NCBI GenBank assembly: GCA_941918925.1
Contig: OW799236.1
Coordinates: 16,653,474 to 16,717,473, forward strand
Direction: 5' to 3'
Origin: Phyto melanocephala
Lineage: Eukaryota; Arthropoda; Insecta; Diptera; Rhinophoridae
Length of the DNA stretch: 64,000 nt
Below the pieces are notes generated by a model. The model had not been told where the DNA came from. It worked only from the letters and a program-made list of their open reading frames with translations, and searched no databases. Of the stretch, positions 11,391 to 21,918 are shown piece by piece (the stretch's first letter is position 1; the number at the start of each line of letters is the position of its first letter). The position numbers were made by a program, and so were the translations under genes.

Positions 11391-14131
11391 ACAAGTAAGA
11401 GCACTATATTCGGCTGTGCCGAATCTTTTATACCCACCACCAATTTTGTGTACATATAAAGCACAATAAATATTTATTATTTTGTTAATCGCTATAGAAA
11501 AATCTCTTTATAATAAAATATGTATCACTTTCTTTGTAGAGGGTGGTTAAATTTTAAGTGCCCATGTTTAAGGTGAACCACATCTAACCTTCAACTTTTT
11601 TCTTGTATTTCATTTGACATTTCTCAATCTCAGACTAACTCAATTTGAACCGTGGAAAGATACGCAATCGAGCAACGCTTTTAAATATTAAAGATTTTTG
11701 TAAAAATGGGCGTTCAAATCAAAATGCATTTTGTGCACTTCGTGATTCTTTTGGTCAACATAATCGTCCGAATTCGTCCATAATCGTGAGAATTGTAAAA
11801 AATATTTAAATGTCTGCAAAGCAGGTCTGTATGAAATGTGAAAATATCTGTGAATGCCATCTTAGTTTGTTGAATGGGAAACATTGCTGTTTTTCACGAT
11901 AACGTGGCAAAAGAGCAAGCAACCTCGACTCATCATCGTGCCCAACAATTGAGCATCAACAGTGTCATTGAAAATATGGACTATCGGATCGAGGTGTGCC
12001 GCGTAGGATGGGGGGGGGGCATTTGGCTGATATTTTGTTCCATACATAATTGAAGCATACAAATATTATCATTATAAAAATAAATGATAATAATTTCATA
12101 ATAATTTTATTCAAAATCAACATAGTCCCTTAAAATTAAACCAACCATTATAACTTCGGTATGCTAGTAAAATGTTTTCGTAAATTTAGTCTTTCAATGA
12201 AAGTGGCCGTTAAATACGCGTGTCAATAAAGTTTCTGATAATAAACATAACTTAGATATTTCAATATAGTCCTTTAGTATTCCAAAATCTTTATTCATAG
12301 AGAATTTACATGAATTTAAGAGGAAGAAAGTGAATTTAAGGTTAAATTTTAAGGGCCACAGGGTGATTTAAAATATACATTCTCAGCATTTTTCTAAAAC
12401 GGGAAATTTATTAGTAAGATTTTCATTTTTAAAATTCTATAACATTTTGCTTTTAAAAGATTTTCAAACGAAATAAGTTTTGTATAATTTTAAAATTTGT
12501 TAGCCATTAGTACATGAAAATAAATTGTTTATAATGTTGAGATAATTTTTTTTTACTTAGGTCAAAATTTTCCTAAATTCCCATTTTTAATAGAGCATAA
12601 TTTCAGGAGAACATAAGCATAAGTTGTTAGCATGCCATCTAGTAGTTGCTAGTAGAGTCATCTATCTTATCATCTCTATCTTATATTTAGCTACAGTACA
12701 ATAAGTAGCGCAATGTAAGATGAATAAATGCTAATATATATGACTAATATGTTTTTATAAAAATTTAAAGAAAAAAGTGTGCGTGGCACATCTATTTTCC
12801 GTTATAACGAAGACTTTGACCAAAAAACCATGTTTGCAAAATTTCAGAATCGTACATATAGTTTTGTCAGTTTTATTACGTTTTAAATTTGAAATATACA
12901 CTGTGCGGTATAAGTTTTCGTACATTTTTATCTGTAACTTTTTTCCTAATTCATAGATTTAAGCGATTTTCAGGGAAAAATATTCTTTTGACTCGATAAA
13001 TATATATTCGAAGTTTCATGACTACGTTTATGCGTCTGGACACAATTCAAAAGTGAAAGTGGGCGTTATGGTAGGCGTGTCAAAGTTGCCTTTGCTAATG
13101 GGTACAACTTAGGTGTTGCAATATAGTCCTTTATTTATCCAAAATCTTTATTAATAGAGAAATTATATGAATTTTAGGTAAAACGTTATATGGGAGGTGG
13201 GCGTAAAAGTGGGCGTGGCACCTTAATTTTTGGCATAGTAATGAAATTGCCTAGGGGGATAGACGTAGCAAAATTTATCATCATACCTCTAATTTTAGCG
13301 GTTTTATGAGCTTTTAAATTTCATTAACGGTAGATAACGTGAAAAGTGGGCGTTATAGTAGGCGTGTCAAAGTTATTTTTGCGAATGAGTACAACTGAGG
13401 TGTTTCAATATAGCCCTTTATTATTCCAAAATCTTTATTAATAGAGATATTGTATGAATATTAGGTAAAACGTTATATGGGAGGTGGGCGTAAAAGTGGG
13501 CGTGGCACATTGATTTGCCGTTACAAAAAAGCGTGTCACCAAAAAGCAAAGTGTGCAAAATTTCAGAGTCGTACATCCAATTTTGTAGCTTTTATGACGT
13601 TTTTGTTTTTAAATATACCGAAAAATACACTGTGCGGTATAAATTTTCGTACATTTTGATCGATAACTCCTCTCCTAATGCATAGATTTAGACAATTTTC
13701 GGGGGAAAATATTGTCTTTACCCAGAAAATATATATTAGAAGTTTCATGAGTCTACGTAAAGGCGTTTGGACACAATTCCATTTTATTCGATGTTCGAAG
13801 GACACGGTTTTTTCGACCTACTCTTACTTTTCGAGCTATAATTCTCTTCCTAATATTCCGATTTAGCCCATTTTCAATACCAAACAAACCTTGTCTATAA
13901 GAAAGATTCTGGCAAAATTCGAGCCCCCTAGCTTTTTCGGTGCGACCTCTATCGTGCTTTCAACAGACGGACAGACGGACAGACGGACGGACATAGCTAG
14001 ATCGTCATAAAATCAAACCCCGATTCAGAATATGTATACTTTATGGGGTCTAAAATGGATATTTCGATGTGTTACAAACGGAATGACAAAATGAATATAC
14101 CCCCACCATTTTTTTGGTGGCGGGTATAATA
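11391..14131 (+). mobile_element. Large INE-1/DINE-1-like Helitron-related element, copy 3, with a nested mariner
   Basis: The left end is CAAGTAAGAGCACTATATTC, followed by ATTCGGCTGTGCCGAAT (a 7-bp stem with a 3-base loop) and TATACCCACCACC. The right end is CCCCCACCATTTTTTTGGTGGCGGGTATAATAAC. The body has GTGGGCGT-type blocks and a GACGGACAGACGGACAGACG run (13972), followed by TAGCTAGATCG and ACTTTATGGGGTC. This is closely the layout of Drosophila INE-1. The central part is duplicated: blocks beginning GCGTGGCACAT at about 12783 and 13500 run in parallel for about 260 bases, and GTGGGCGTTAT-GTAGGCGTGT occurs at 13059 and 13346. A mariner sits at 11539-12150. It carries no replication-helicase gene, so it is non-autonomous. 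Confidence 0.75.
11539..12150 (+). mobile_element. Internally deleted mariner-like element
   Basis: Terminal inverted repeats GAGGGTGGTTAAATTTTAAG (left) and the complement of CTTAAAATTAAACCAACCAT (right) are flanked by TA on both sides, as expected for Tc1/mariner insertions. The N-terminal transposase part (VERYAIEQR, then after a frameshift KNGRSNQNAFCALRDSFGQH at about 11700) is followed closely by C-terminal words (LSINSVIENMDYRIEV at about 11955). The whole catalytic core, including both QQDG and DYFLW regions, is missing. It is therefore a deletion derivative that could move only with a transposase supplied elsewhere. It lies inside the INE-1-like element and is younger than it. Confidence 0.8.
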
Positions 14132-15065
14132 ACAAAAAAAATTACTCTCTATTATAATTCGTTTTACTTCGCAATTTTAAAAGCAAGGTAATGTACAGTA
14201 CATGTAAATACACACATGTGAAGTAACTGTTTTCTTTTTACTTATTTTCAAAGAACTTTTTTTAAGGTTGTGCAGTCCGTTAATACAAAATCGCGGTAAT
14301 GTGTAAATGAAATCTTTAATTTGTTTTAATGTTTTCAAATTAGAAAATTATTAAAATATTTATAAGTACTTGAGTTGATTATAAAAATTTATTTAAAATA
14401 AAATAGTTTAATATTATTGCTGAAAGTTTACAGCAAAATTAGTTTTTGTTTTTGTAAATTAATTTGTTGTCACTTAAATTGTGTCATACGTCTGACAAAA
14501 AGAAAAACGTTGCAATACATTGCATTATCAGAACTAAATTAATGGTAATGTAGTACATTATACTTTTATAAAACATTATATTTTTATAGTTTAAGTAAAA
14601 AGCTTTGTAAATTTTTTAGCAGAAGTTTGTAACCGTTTATGGCCAATGGTTATCAAACTTCAAATAAATAAATAAAATGTAGAATATCGGTAAATTAAGA
14701 TAATGGGCAGCTTTTATGACAGGGGGTACACAATTTGGTGTTCAGAAAATCCTTATGCAATCTATAAGAATGAAATGCACTAACAACGAGATGAACGACT
14801 TTCGGTTTTGGACAACATATCGTCGCTGCTCTGATGTAATCGATTATGTGATAATTTTTAAAAATTTTTTATTGCTGTATTTTGAAAGTTTATTGTTGCT
14901 CTATTTGGAAGGCTTATTGGTCCTACATCTATCTTCCAAACCATTTAAGGATATTTCGATTGGTCTAAGAATAAACAATTGTCAATATGCGTTAGTAAAA
15001 ACCGTGAAGTAACAAAATAAAATGCTTATTTTGATCTCCAGAAAACTCAGTAAAAAACACAAACC
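14132..15065. other. Non-coding stretch with one unrecognised 98-codon frame
   Basis: This is AT-rich sequence. A plus-strand frame at 14716-15012 is the longest in the area. It contains a repetitive LLLYFESLLLLYLEGLLVL stretch reflecting a local ~33-base duplication and has no domain I recognise. It stops just before a mariner fragment and may be a decayed part of the same insertion, but I cannot show that. Confidence 0.4.
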
Positions 15066-15074
15066 TGAATTTGT

Positions 15075-15330
15075 TAGAGTAACGACGATATGGTTTCATT
15101 AAGATGATACCACATGACACACCGCGTGTGAAGCTATCCATTTATTGCAGCAACGATTTTAAGAATAAATTATCTCAAAAAATTCTGATCGCAACTGGTC
15201 TCCAAGATAATGCGATTCAAGCCAGTGTAATGTTTTTCTAAGAGGTTTTGTGAAATCTTGCGTTTATGCGAATAAACCAAAATACAATTGAAGGATCGCC
15301 GCGAATAACCTTGCAAATGACAAAATAGTA
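15075..15330 (+). pseudogene. Mariner transposase fragment (rosa-like/DD41D type)
   Basis: Plus-strand frames give WFHQDDTTCHTACEAIHLLQ, matching the catalytic WFQQDGATCHTAxExxxLL block, then after stops an IISKN...NWSPR segment and, after a frame change, GFVKSCVYANKPQTIEG, matching the (W)GYVKSxVYADKPxTIE block. The Gly after the catalytic Asp is replaced (QDD). There are several stops and at least one frameshift. No terminal repeats are clear, so it is a truncated relic. The family assignment rests on motif similarity seen by eye. Confidence 0.65.
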
Positions 15331-16610
15331 ATTTTTCAGGAGAGCAAAAAAATGTATTTTAAAGGTTTGATTATCTCTTTTTTTATTTTTTTTTTTACTA
15401 TATCAAAGATAATAAAAATAAAATAAATAATGCACAAAATCAAGAAGTTCAAGTTTCAAATAACATATAAATTAACTGTTTTTATTTTTTTAGTGGCAAA
15501 AAAAAAATTTTTTTGTTACGTATGATTTTTCACTATTTCTAAACCTTTTATTTTTATTGTCTTTCCAATTTTTCGACAAATACTTTTCATTTTGTACCTC
15601 TGTTATACTTATCAATCACTTTCGACAATACCGTTCGTAGCATTTTGTTTGTAACTTGGAACGTTCTTCCACTGACAGACTCATTTTAATTCCGTTTTGA
15701 CGGTGATAAAATGCATAATTTTGATATTTTGGTGTTTGAACTAATGTAAGAGAGTACATTTAACGGTAATCTGAAAGAAAACAGGTTTTGCAAAATTTGT
15801 CTTTTACAACGTTATTCGCGGCTTTGCTTCAATTACAGACCATAACTCTGAGATTAAATGCATCAACGATACAGTCACAACTTTGTAAAAAGAACATGGC
15901 TATTTTCGAAAAAAGTCTTCTTAACAATCCAATAAAAAATCACAACCATCTCCAAAAAAAATACTTGATTTTATTTTAAAATGAAGAAGTGCTCTCTTAC
16001 TCAGCCACCCTTTATGGGTTGTGTTTATAAATTTGTGTGCGGGAACATGTAATAATGCTATTAGAAAACCTAATGTGATATTTTATCTGTTATCATTGTT
16101 TTGAATGATTTAAATATATATGTGTGTGTGTATTTAATTGTGTTTTAATTTCTACCATTACCAGCAAATGCTAAATTAAAATATAAATTAGAAATATTAT
16201 ACTACAATGTTAATAAATCACGCGGAAATAAACAAACACATTCTAGGCTTTAAGTTACCTTACGTGTACGAAACATTTTAAAATAGAGTTAAATTAATTT
16301 AGTTTATATATGAAAAGGTATTAAAAAACTAATGTAAATAAAAAAGGGTTGAACATTTACAAAATAAAAAATTGTTTTTTTTTAATTAAAAAGAAATACA
16401 AAATATATTTATTTGGTTGTTGGGTTTAAGCTGGTTTATATGCATTTCACTGGTGCTTATGCCAGATCATCAGTAAACCTTTACCCAAATTCTTGAAAAA
16501 GTTTAAAATTTTTATAAGTTATATTTTTAATAAATAAATATAATTGAAAAATTATGGGAGCATATCCCAAAAAATTTAGTAAATTAAGAAATACAAAATA
16601 TATTTTATTT
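15331..16610. other. AT-rich non-coding stretch, nothing recognised
   Basis: It contains A/T homopolymers and a short (TG)n run at about 16117-16132. The frame at 15788-15979 has no recognisable motif. No element ends or RNA genes were found. Confidence 0.55.
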
Positions 16611-16614
16611 TTTT

Positions 16615-16998
16615 TTACTAAGGAAATATACGTTCGAAATTTCACTGCTCTACGTCAATGCGTTTAGACACAATTGCATTTTATTTGATGTTGGAAGGAC
16701 TAGATTTTTTGACCTACTCTTGCATTGCGATATATAACACTCTTTCAATACCAAACAAACCTTGTGTGTGGGAAATATTTTGGCAAAATTTGAGCCCCTA
16801 ACTTTTTCGGTTCGGGCTCAATAGTGCTTTCGAGAGATGGACAGACGGACAGAAATAGCTAGGTCGTTCTAAAATGATACAAGGAATGAGAAAATATATA
16901 CTTTGTGGGGTCTAAAATGAATATTTTGATGTGTTACAAACGGAATGACAAAATGAATATACCCCAACCATTTTTTTTTTTTGGTGGCGGGTATAAAA
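16615..16998 (+). mobile_element. INE-1/DINE-1-like element, copy 4 (3' part only)
   Basis: This segment runs parallel to 13720-14131. It shares the ATGCGTTTAGACACAATTGC block, the GACAGACGGACAG run (16848), TAGCTAGGTCGTTCTAAAAT, the ACTTTGTGGGGTCTAAAATG block (16901) and the terminal CCATTTTTTTTTTTTGGTGGCGGGTATAA. The upstream half and the palindromic end are absent. Divergence from the 11.4-14.1 kb copy is mostly in scattered bases and a longer T run at the end. Confidence 0.7.
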
Positions 16999-18515
16999 AA
17001 TATAAACGAGAAATAGCAAGTTAATCGAAAACTCTCATAATAAACTCGAGTTTGTTGCGAAATCACCTTCTACTGTATAAAAAAAAACCAGCACAAAATT
17101 TAAAGTAGTGCTAAGTGAACAACATTTTTAAGACTTCTCTAGCAATACTGAAAAATTATTAATCCTAAATGATTCCTTAAATGCGAAAAAATTTGTCAGA
17201 AACGATGAGCTTTAAAATGAATGCAAAATCATTTCACGTAAACAAATAAAATCAACTCATGAAAAATTGGCAAATTTTCACTAGATATACATGAGATCTA
17301 TGCGCTTATTGGAACGCAGTTCAATCAATCAATTAATAATTGTTCTTTTACAACTTTGTGATAAAGTTTAATCCTGCGTAAGTTTTTGGACACTCATTAT
17401 TCTCTACGTGTGTGTGTAAATATTCTATGCCGTTTATTGTATAAAAAATAATACAAAACTTTTGAATTTGTAAACGTTAACTGTATTAAAATATCATTAT
17501 TTAAATTTAAATTATGTATAAAATTAGAATAAAAACACTTAACAATATTTTAAATATTTTATATTTTTAGTATCCATGTAAGTATGTGCGTGTTTTTTTT
17601 TTTTTTTTATTCAACTGTGTGTGGGAACAACAATTGTTTAAATGGTGTCACAAATTAAATTTTAATGTTACACAAAAAGGTGCTTAAAAGACAAACACTA
17701 ACGCCCAATCGTACGTAACATTCAGTCACTACAACAAACAATTGTTTTTTGTTTTTTTAATTTGTTTTTTAAATTATAAAAAAATTCAAAAGTTTTCAAT
17801 AAAAAGAATATTAAATATACATGAAACATTTTACATTAGTTTAACGAAAGTACTTGTTATATTCCCATACATGCATATGCACGAATGTAACCTGTAACCA
17901 CTCGTACATGTACGTAAGACTGTGTGCTTAAAAATGAGTACGTGCTGGTTTATGTGCATGTAAATAGTAGTTGAAGAATATTAATGGAAATATGTAGATG
18001 TATGTATATGAATATGTAATAACTATTTCGAATAAATAATAGTATTATTAATTACTAATGTAAAACAGGAGTAGAGGGTGTTAAATGAATAACATACATT
18101 TTGTGTATAAATACTTAAATGGTCTACTCTTGTTGTTGTTTTATTCATAGAAGAGGAAAAAAAAATTAATTACAAATAATAATTGTTAAGTCCTCGAAAA
18201 AATATATTACCTTTAAGGCAGACAGATTAATATGAAATTTATAAAATATTTAATAGAAAAGTTTATTAAATGGTAATTACAGCACTTTTTTTACATCTCA
18301 TTATGCTCGAATGGTACTAGTGTGAAGTAACACTTACGTAGCACCACCTTAAGTTTATAACTTTTTTAATTGCTTTCAAAATTTTTTCAAAAATTTCATG
18401 GAAATATCGGTAATAATTAAAGTTATAGAATTTTGTTTACTTATTTAATATTTAATATGCTCTATTAGAAATTAAATACCATCTAACCAAATAAAGAAGG
18501 ACATTTGGCAATAAT
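16999..18515. other. AT-rich non-coding stretch, nothing recognised
   Basis: A T run occupies about 17590-17607. ATGTATGTATATG-type simple sequence lies near 18000. There are no convincing coding frames, repeat ends or RNA-like signals. Confidence 0.6.
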
Positions 18516-18524
18516 AAAGTGACA

Positions 18525-18840
18525 GACTAGATATTTTGGTATGAATTGAACTTGATACTTCCAGACTGGCAGTCGACAATGGAAAATAGGTGAAGAGGGA
18601 AATAGTAAAGAGGGAAATCATGCCATATTGAAATGACAGATCAGGTCCTCTGATATGAATCGAACTTGCTACTCCCAGATAGGAAATCTATTAGCAAAAA
18701 TAGGAAAAACTTAAGATACCACTTAAATTACAGAAGGATGTTTTGACATATTTTCCACTAATACAACAGATCTTCTTATGTGAATCGAACTTACTACTCC
18801 CAGACTGGCAGACAGCCAGGAAAAATAGAAAATACTAAAG
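18525..18840. repeat. Three degenerate tandem units of ~115-124 bp
   Basis: The sequence TGAAT(T/C)GAACTT..TACT(T/C)CCAGA occurs at 18542, 18657 and 18781, each time preceded by GACAGA or ACAGAT and followed by (A/G)GGAAA(A/T)TAG-like words. The period is therefore 115 then 124 bases. The units have diverged and contain no frame. They match no family I recognise. Confidence 0.6.
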
Positions 18841-19780
18841 ATTTCCTTTTGATTTTATTGATATCGTTGGTATATGTTGGCAACCATTAGAAACGCAATA
18901 AGGAAACAATTGTAGGAATTATTGCGTATTAATGCTAAACAGTATTTATTTAAAAATATTTAAAGTTTCGCTACTCAGAGCGTTAAAGTCAATTGTTTAT
19001 GCCAAAAACGAAGCCCATTTAATCACAATAATTTAGAAGAGTGTGAGTGTTATTGGCGTAACTAAAGAATAGAGAATAGAGGACGCAATGCCCCCGAACG
19101 AAAAATTTGCACTTTAACAAGGCCAAAACTGCCTAAAGGAGCGTTCCCATGTCTTTCTGATGTACTAGAGTTCTTAACTATTGTCTTGGCTACAATTTTT
19201 GTCATAGTATTAGATCAAAAATCTCAATAGCTTGGCTGTTATAGGCCAAAATATCAAAAAAAAAATAAACAAAAAGTTGTTCCTTTTGAAAATAAGTAAA
19301 AATTTCAAACAGTTTACGAAATATGAGCCCAAGAATATCTGCAAATTTTCCAAAAAAAAGTCTGAGGAAAAACTTCAAGTCAAAATCCGGAAGCTCGATT
19401 TTCACCATAGACTTATGGTTTAGTAGACTTTTTTTCTCAGTACAATCCCAAGAATTAGAAACGCGAATCGCCCATTAAGATTTTTTTCTTCCATACTAAA
19501 CGCCCGGCCGTAATACATGTCCATATTTTTACAAAGTTTAACTAAAACCGGAATCAGTTTATTAAATGAGTCATTGAACACCAACCGCTAAATGTCACAC
19601 TTTCTGCATTTGGAGATTAGAGAACCCATAGAGAAATACATGGAGAAACCATTGAGGAATAAAAATTCATTCACAGTAGCTGGAAGCATCACTAAATTAT
19701 CCCATTAAAAAAATGCAATAACAAAAAGCAATCTTTGCATCGCTTACTTAGTGCTTACCTACTTCCAAAAGCATTTTCAG
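18841..19780. other. Non-coding stretch, nothing recognised
   Basis: Overlapping low-complexity frames lie on both strands at 19202-19423, caused by A-rich sequence and not by a gene. The remainder shows no motif or repeat termini that I can identify. Confidence 0.55.
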
Positions 19781-20164
19781 GGGCCATGATATTTATATGC
19801 GATGTGTCACTCTAGCTAGCAATCGATTGCTTCATCCCTACCGGGAGCACCTATATCATAAAAAGATAGCAGCAAGCCAGAGAGAAATGTAGAATACCTC
19901 TTCTCAAATAAGGCTGGTTAAACAATTACTATGATTGATGCTCGATATCGTAACGCGGCAAAAAATATTATTAAAATTTTTGGAATATCAGACAAATGTA
20001 TTGCTCTCGTACTAAGTATGTAGCGAAGAAACAACTCTTCTGCAAAGGAGGGAGATTAATAATTTCACTTGTTATTTGGGTTAAGCTCAAATTATGTAAG
20101 TTCACAGAGACTAGATGGTCAGCAGAGCTCATTACTTGTAAAATAGCAAGAGACACTTAGCCGT

Positions 20165-20370
20165 GGAAGGAGAGCATTTGTGCAACCCTTTCTCTTCCCA
20201 CTCCGAGATCTGGTGGGGATCGAAGGAGTAAAAGTCAGTAGATTAAATCTCACATTAAGTGATTTTTGTAATAACTGTCATGATAAGGAGGAGATTCGAA
20301 TGGGTCAACATCTTCTCTGTAATTGCTCGAATTTAGCTGTTAGAATAATCCAGTATCTAGAGATGTAAAT
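20165..20370 (+). pseudogene. Non-LTR retrotransposon C-terminal zinc-knuckle fragment
   Basis: The frame contains LSDFCNNCHDKEEIRMGQ followed by HLLCNCSNLAVR. The Cys-x2-Cys-x10-His-x4-Cys pattern, with HLLCxCxxLAxRR around it, is typical of the extreme C-terminus of I/Jockey/Loa-type non-LTR retrotransposon pol proteins. Upstream (about 19800-20160) the sequence has frames with several stops that could be the preceding RNase H region, but I cannot prove it. No 3' poly-A tail of the element is evident next to the stop at 20367. It is a dead fragment. Confidence 0.6.
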
Positions 20371-21070
20371 GTTAATATAATAGAACGTAATACTGTTCTC
20401 TTCTTAAATGTTTGTAATTAGCTTAGTTTATTTTTTTAACGTATTACTGCTGGTCTGTAAGGATTTATAATCTATAGACTTTTACAAATAATAAAATAAA
20501 TAAATAAGAAAAAAGCTTTCATCAATATCTTTCGATTGTATCTCATATTAATGTTAAGAAGATATACTCATTGATTTGTGCAATATGTCTTAAACTAAGG
20601 AATCGTTGTTCTTTAGGCACAGAGTTGACATGTGACTTCCCATGTTTTTGGTATTGCAAAGGAACCAATATTAGATGCAAGTGTGGTGGTCTTCGTATAA
20701 TCCGACTATTTAATGTTATCGTGTTGAGGGATAGTACTTCTATTTAAAGAATGATTTGAATGATAGTAAACTTAACAGAGTGGAACGTCTCTGAGTAATT
20801 CGCATATCAGTAGTTTATAAAGACACTTAAAAAAGAAACCAAAAAGGTCAAATCGAGGTACCTACGAGGTCAATAAATATTGCTAAGACGGTCGTATACA
20901 TGATTACCAGAAAAAAATCGATTATTTAATAAGCTGCGTGACAGCCTAACTAGACCATTCTGTGGGGTACAATGCCCTCCCAGAATATTTTTTTGCACCC
21001 TTCCCACATCAACTATTTTCATTTAATATTCATATAAAAGTAATTTAGTTTAAGATTAAAAAAAAAAAAC
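20371..21070. other. Non-coding stretch, nothing recognised
   Basis: Ordinary AT-rich sequence with no supported gene. Simple AAATAAATAAATAA sequence near 20495-20510 could be a degraded retrotransposon tail, but no target duplication is visible. Confidence 0.5.
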
Positions 21071-21073
21071 AAA

Positions 21074-21918
21074 ATAAAAACAAGTAAGAGCGCTATATTC
21101 GGCAGTGCCGAATCTTATATACCCTTCACAACGTGTAGTCATGCAATAACAGTAGTTTGTGTCACCATTCATCCCATATGAATTACGTACATACATATAT
21201 AAAAACATCCCATTGTAAAATTATAAATTCACGTATGCATGTTAAAAAAACGAAAAAAAAAAATTTAAAAAAAAATTAAAAAAAAATTAAAAAAAAAATT
21301 TAAAAAAAAATTTTAAAAAAAAATTATTATATATATAACATATATAAAACAAAAAAAATAAAAAAAAATTAAAAAAAAAAATAAAAAAAAATTTAAAAAA
21401 AATAATAATAAAAATATAAATAATATATTAAATAAAAAATAAAAAAATATTAAAAAAAAAAAATTTTTTTAAAAATTAAAAAAAAAATTTTTTTGGCTCA
21501 GCTTGGATTCGATGCCACGTTTTCTCTAACCAGTATACACGTTTGTATGTATGTATGTTGTTGTTGTAATGTTGTTTTTGTGAAAAAAAAATCGAGGTGG
21601 TCGTGGGTTTTTGCTCATATCTCAGTTGTTTATGTACCGATGTTTCTGATTTTCAACACCGATCTACTCCCGAATATTTCTGATATTTTAGTACCTTATC
21701 CGGGTCCAACCTATGTCGGGGGGCTTCAAAAAGTTGATTTCAACATACACACGGACAGACGGTCAGAAGGACAGACTGACAGGGCTTAATCGACTCCCCT
21801 ATTCATAAGCTTTCAGAAAATATATACTTTATGGGGTCGGAAATGAAAATTGTAGAAATTTCACACGGAATGACAGACCTATATATACCCTTTTTCACTG
21901 TGTGAAGGGTATAAATAA
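21074..21918 (+). mobile_element. INE-1/DINE-1-like element, copy 5 (best-preserved of the short type)
   Basis: The left end is CAAGTAAGAGCGCTATATTC with the palindrome ATTCGGCAGTGCCGAAT and TATACCCTTCACAACGTGTA. The right end is TATATATACCCTTTTTTCACTGTGTGAAGGGTATAAAT. Both ends therefore carry a TATACCCTT/AAGGGTATA inverted word. About 21250-21490 is A/T low complexity. The 3' half has CTTCAAAAAGTTGATTTCAA, a GACAGACGGTCAGAAGGACAG run (about 21756) and ACTTTATGGGGTCGGAAATG. It carries no coding sequence; an open frame across 21493-21789 simply reads through the element. It is the reference for the other copies listed here. Confidence 0.75.

Noticed and set aside
21493..21789. 98-codon plus-strand frame
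   Set aside because: It lies entirely within the INE-1-like element and reads through its GACAGACGG run; the frame is broken in the other copies.
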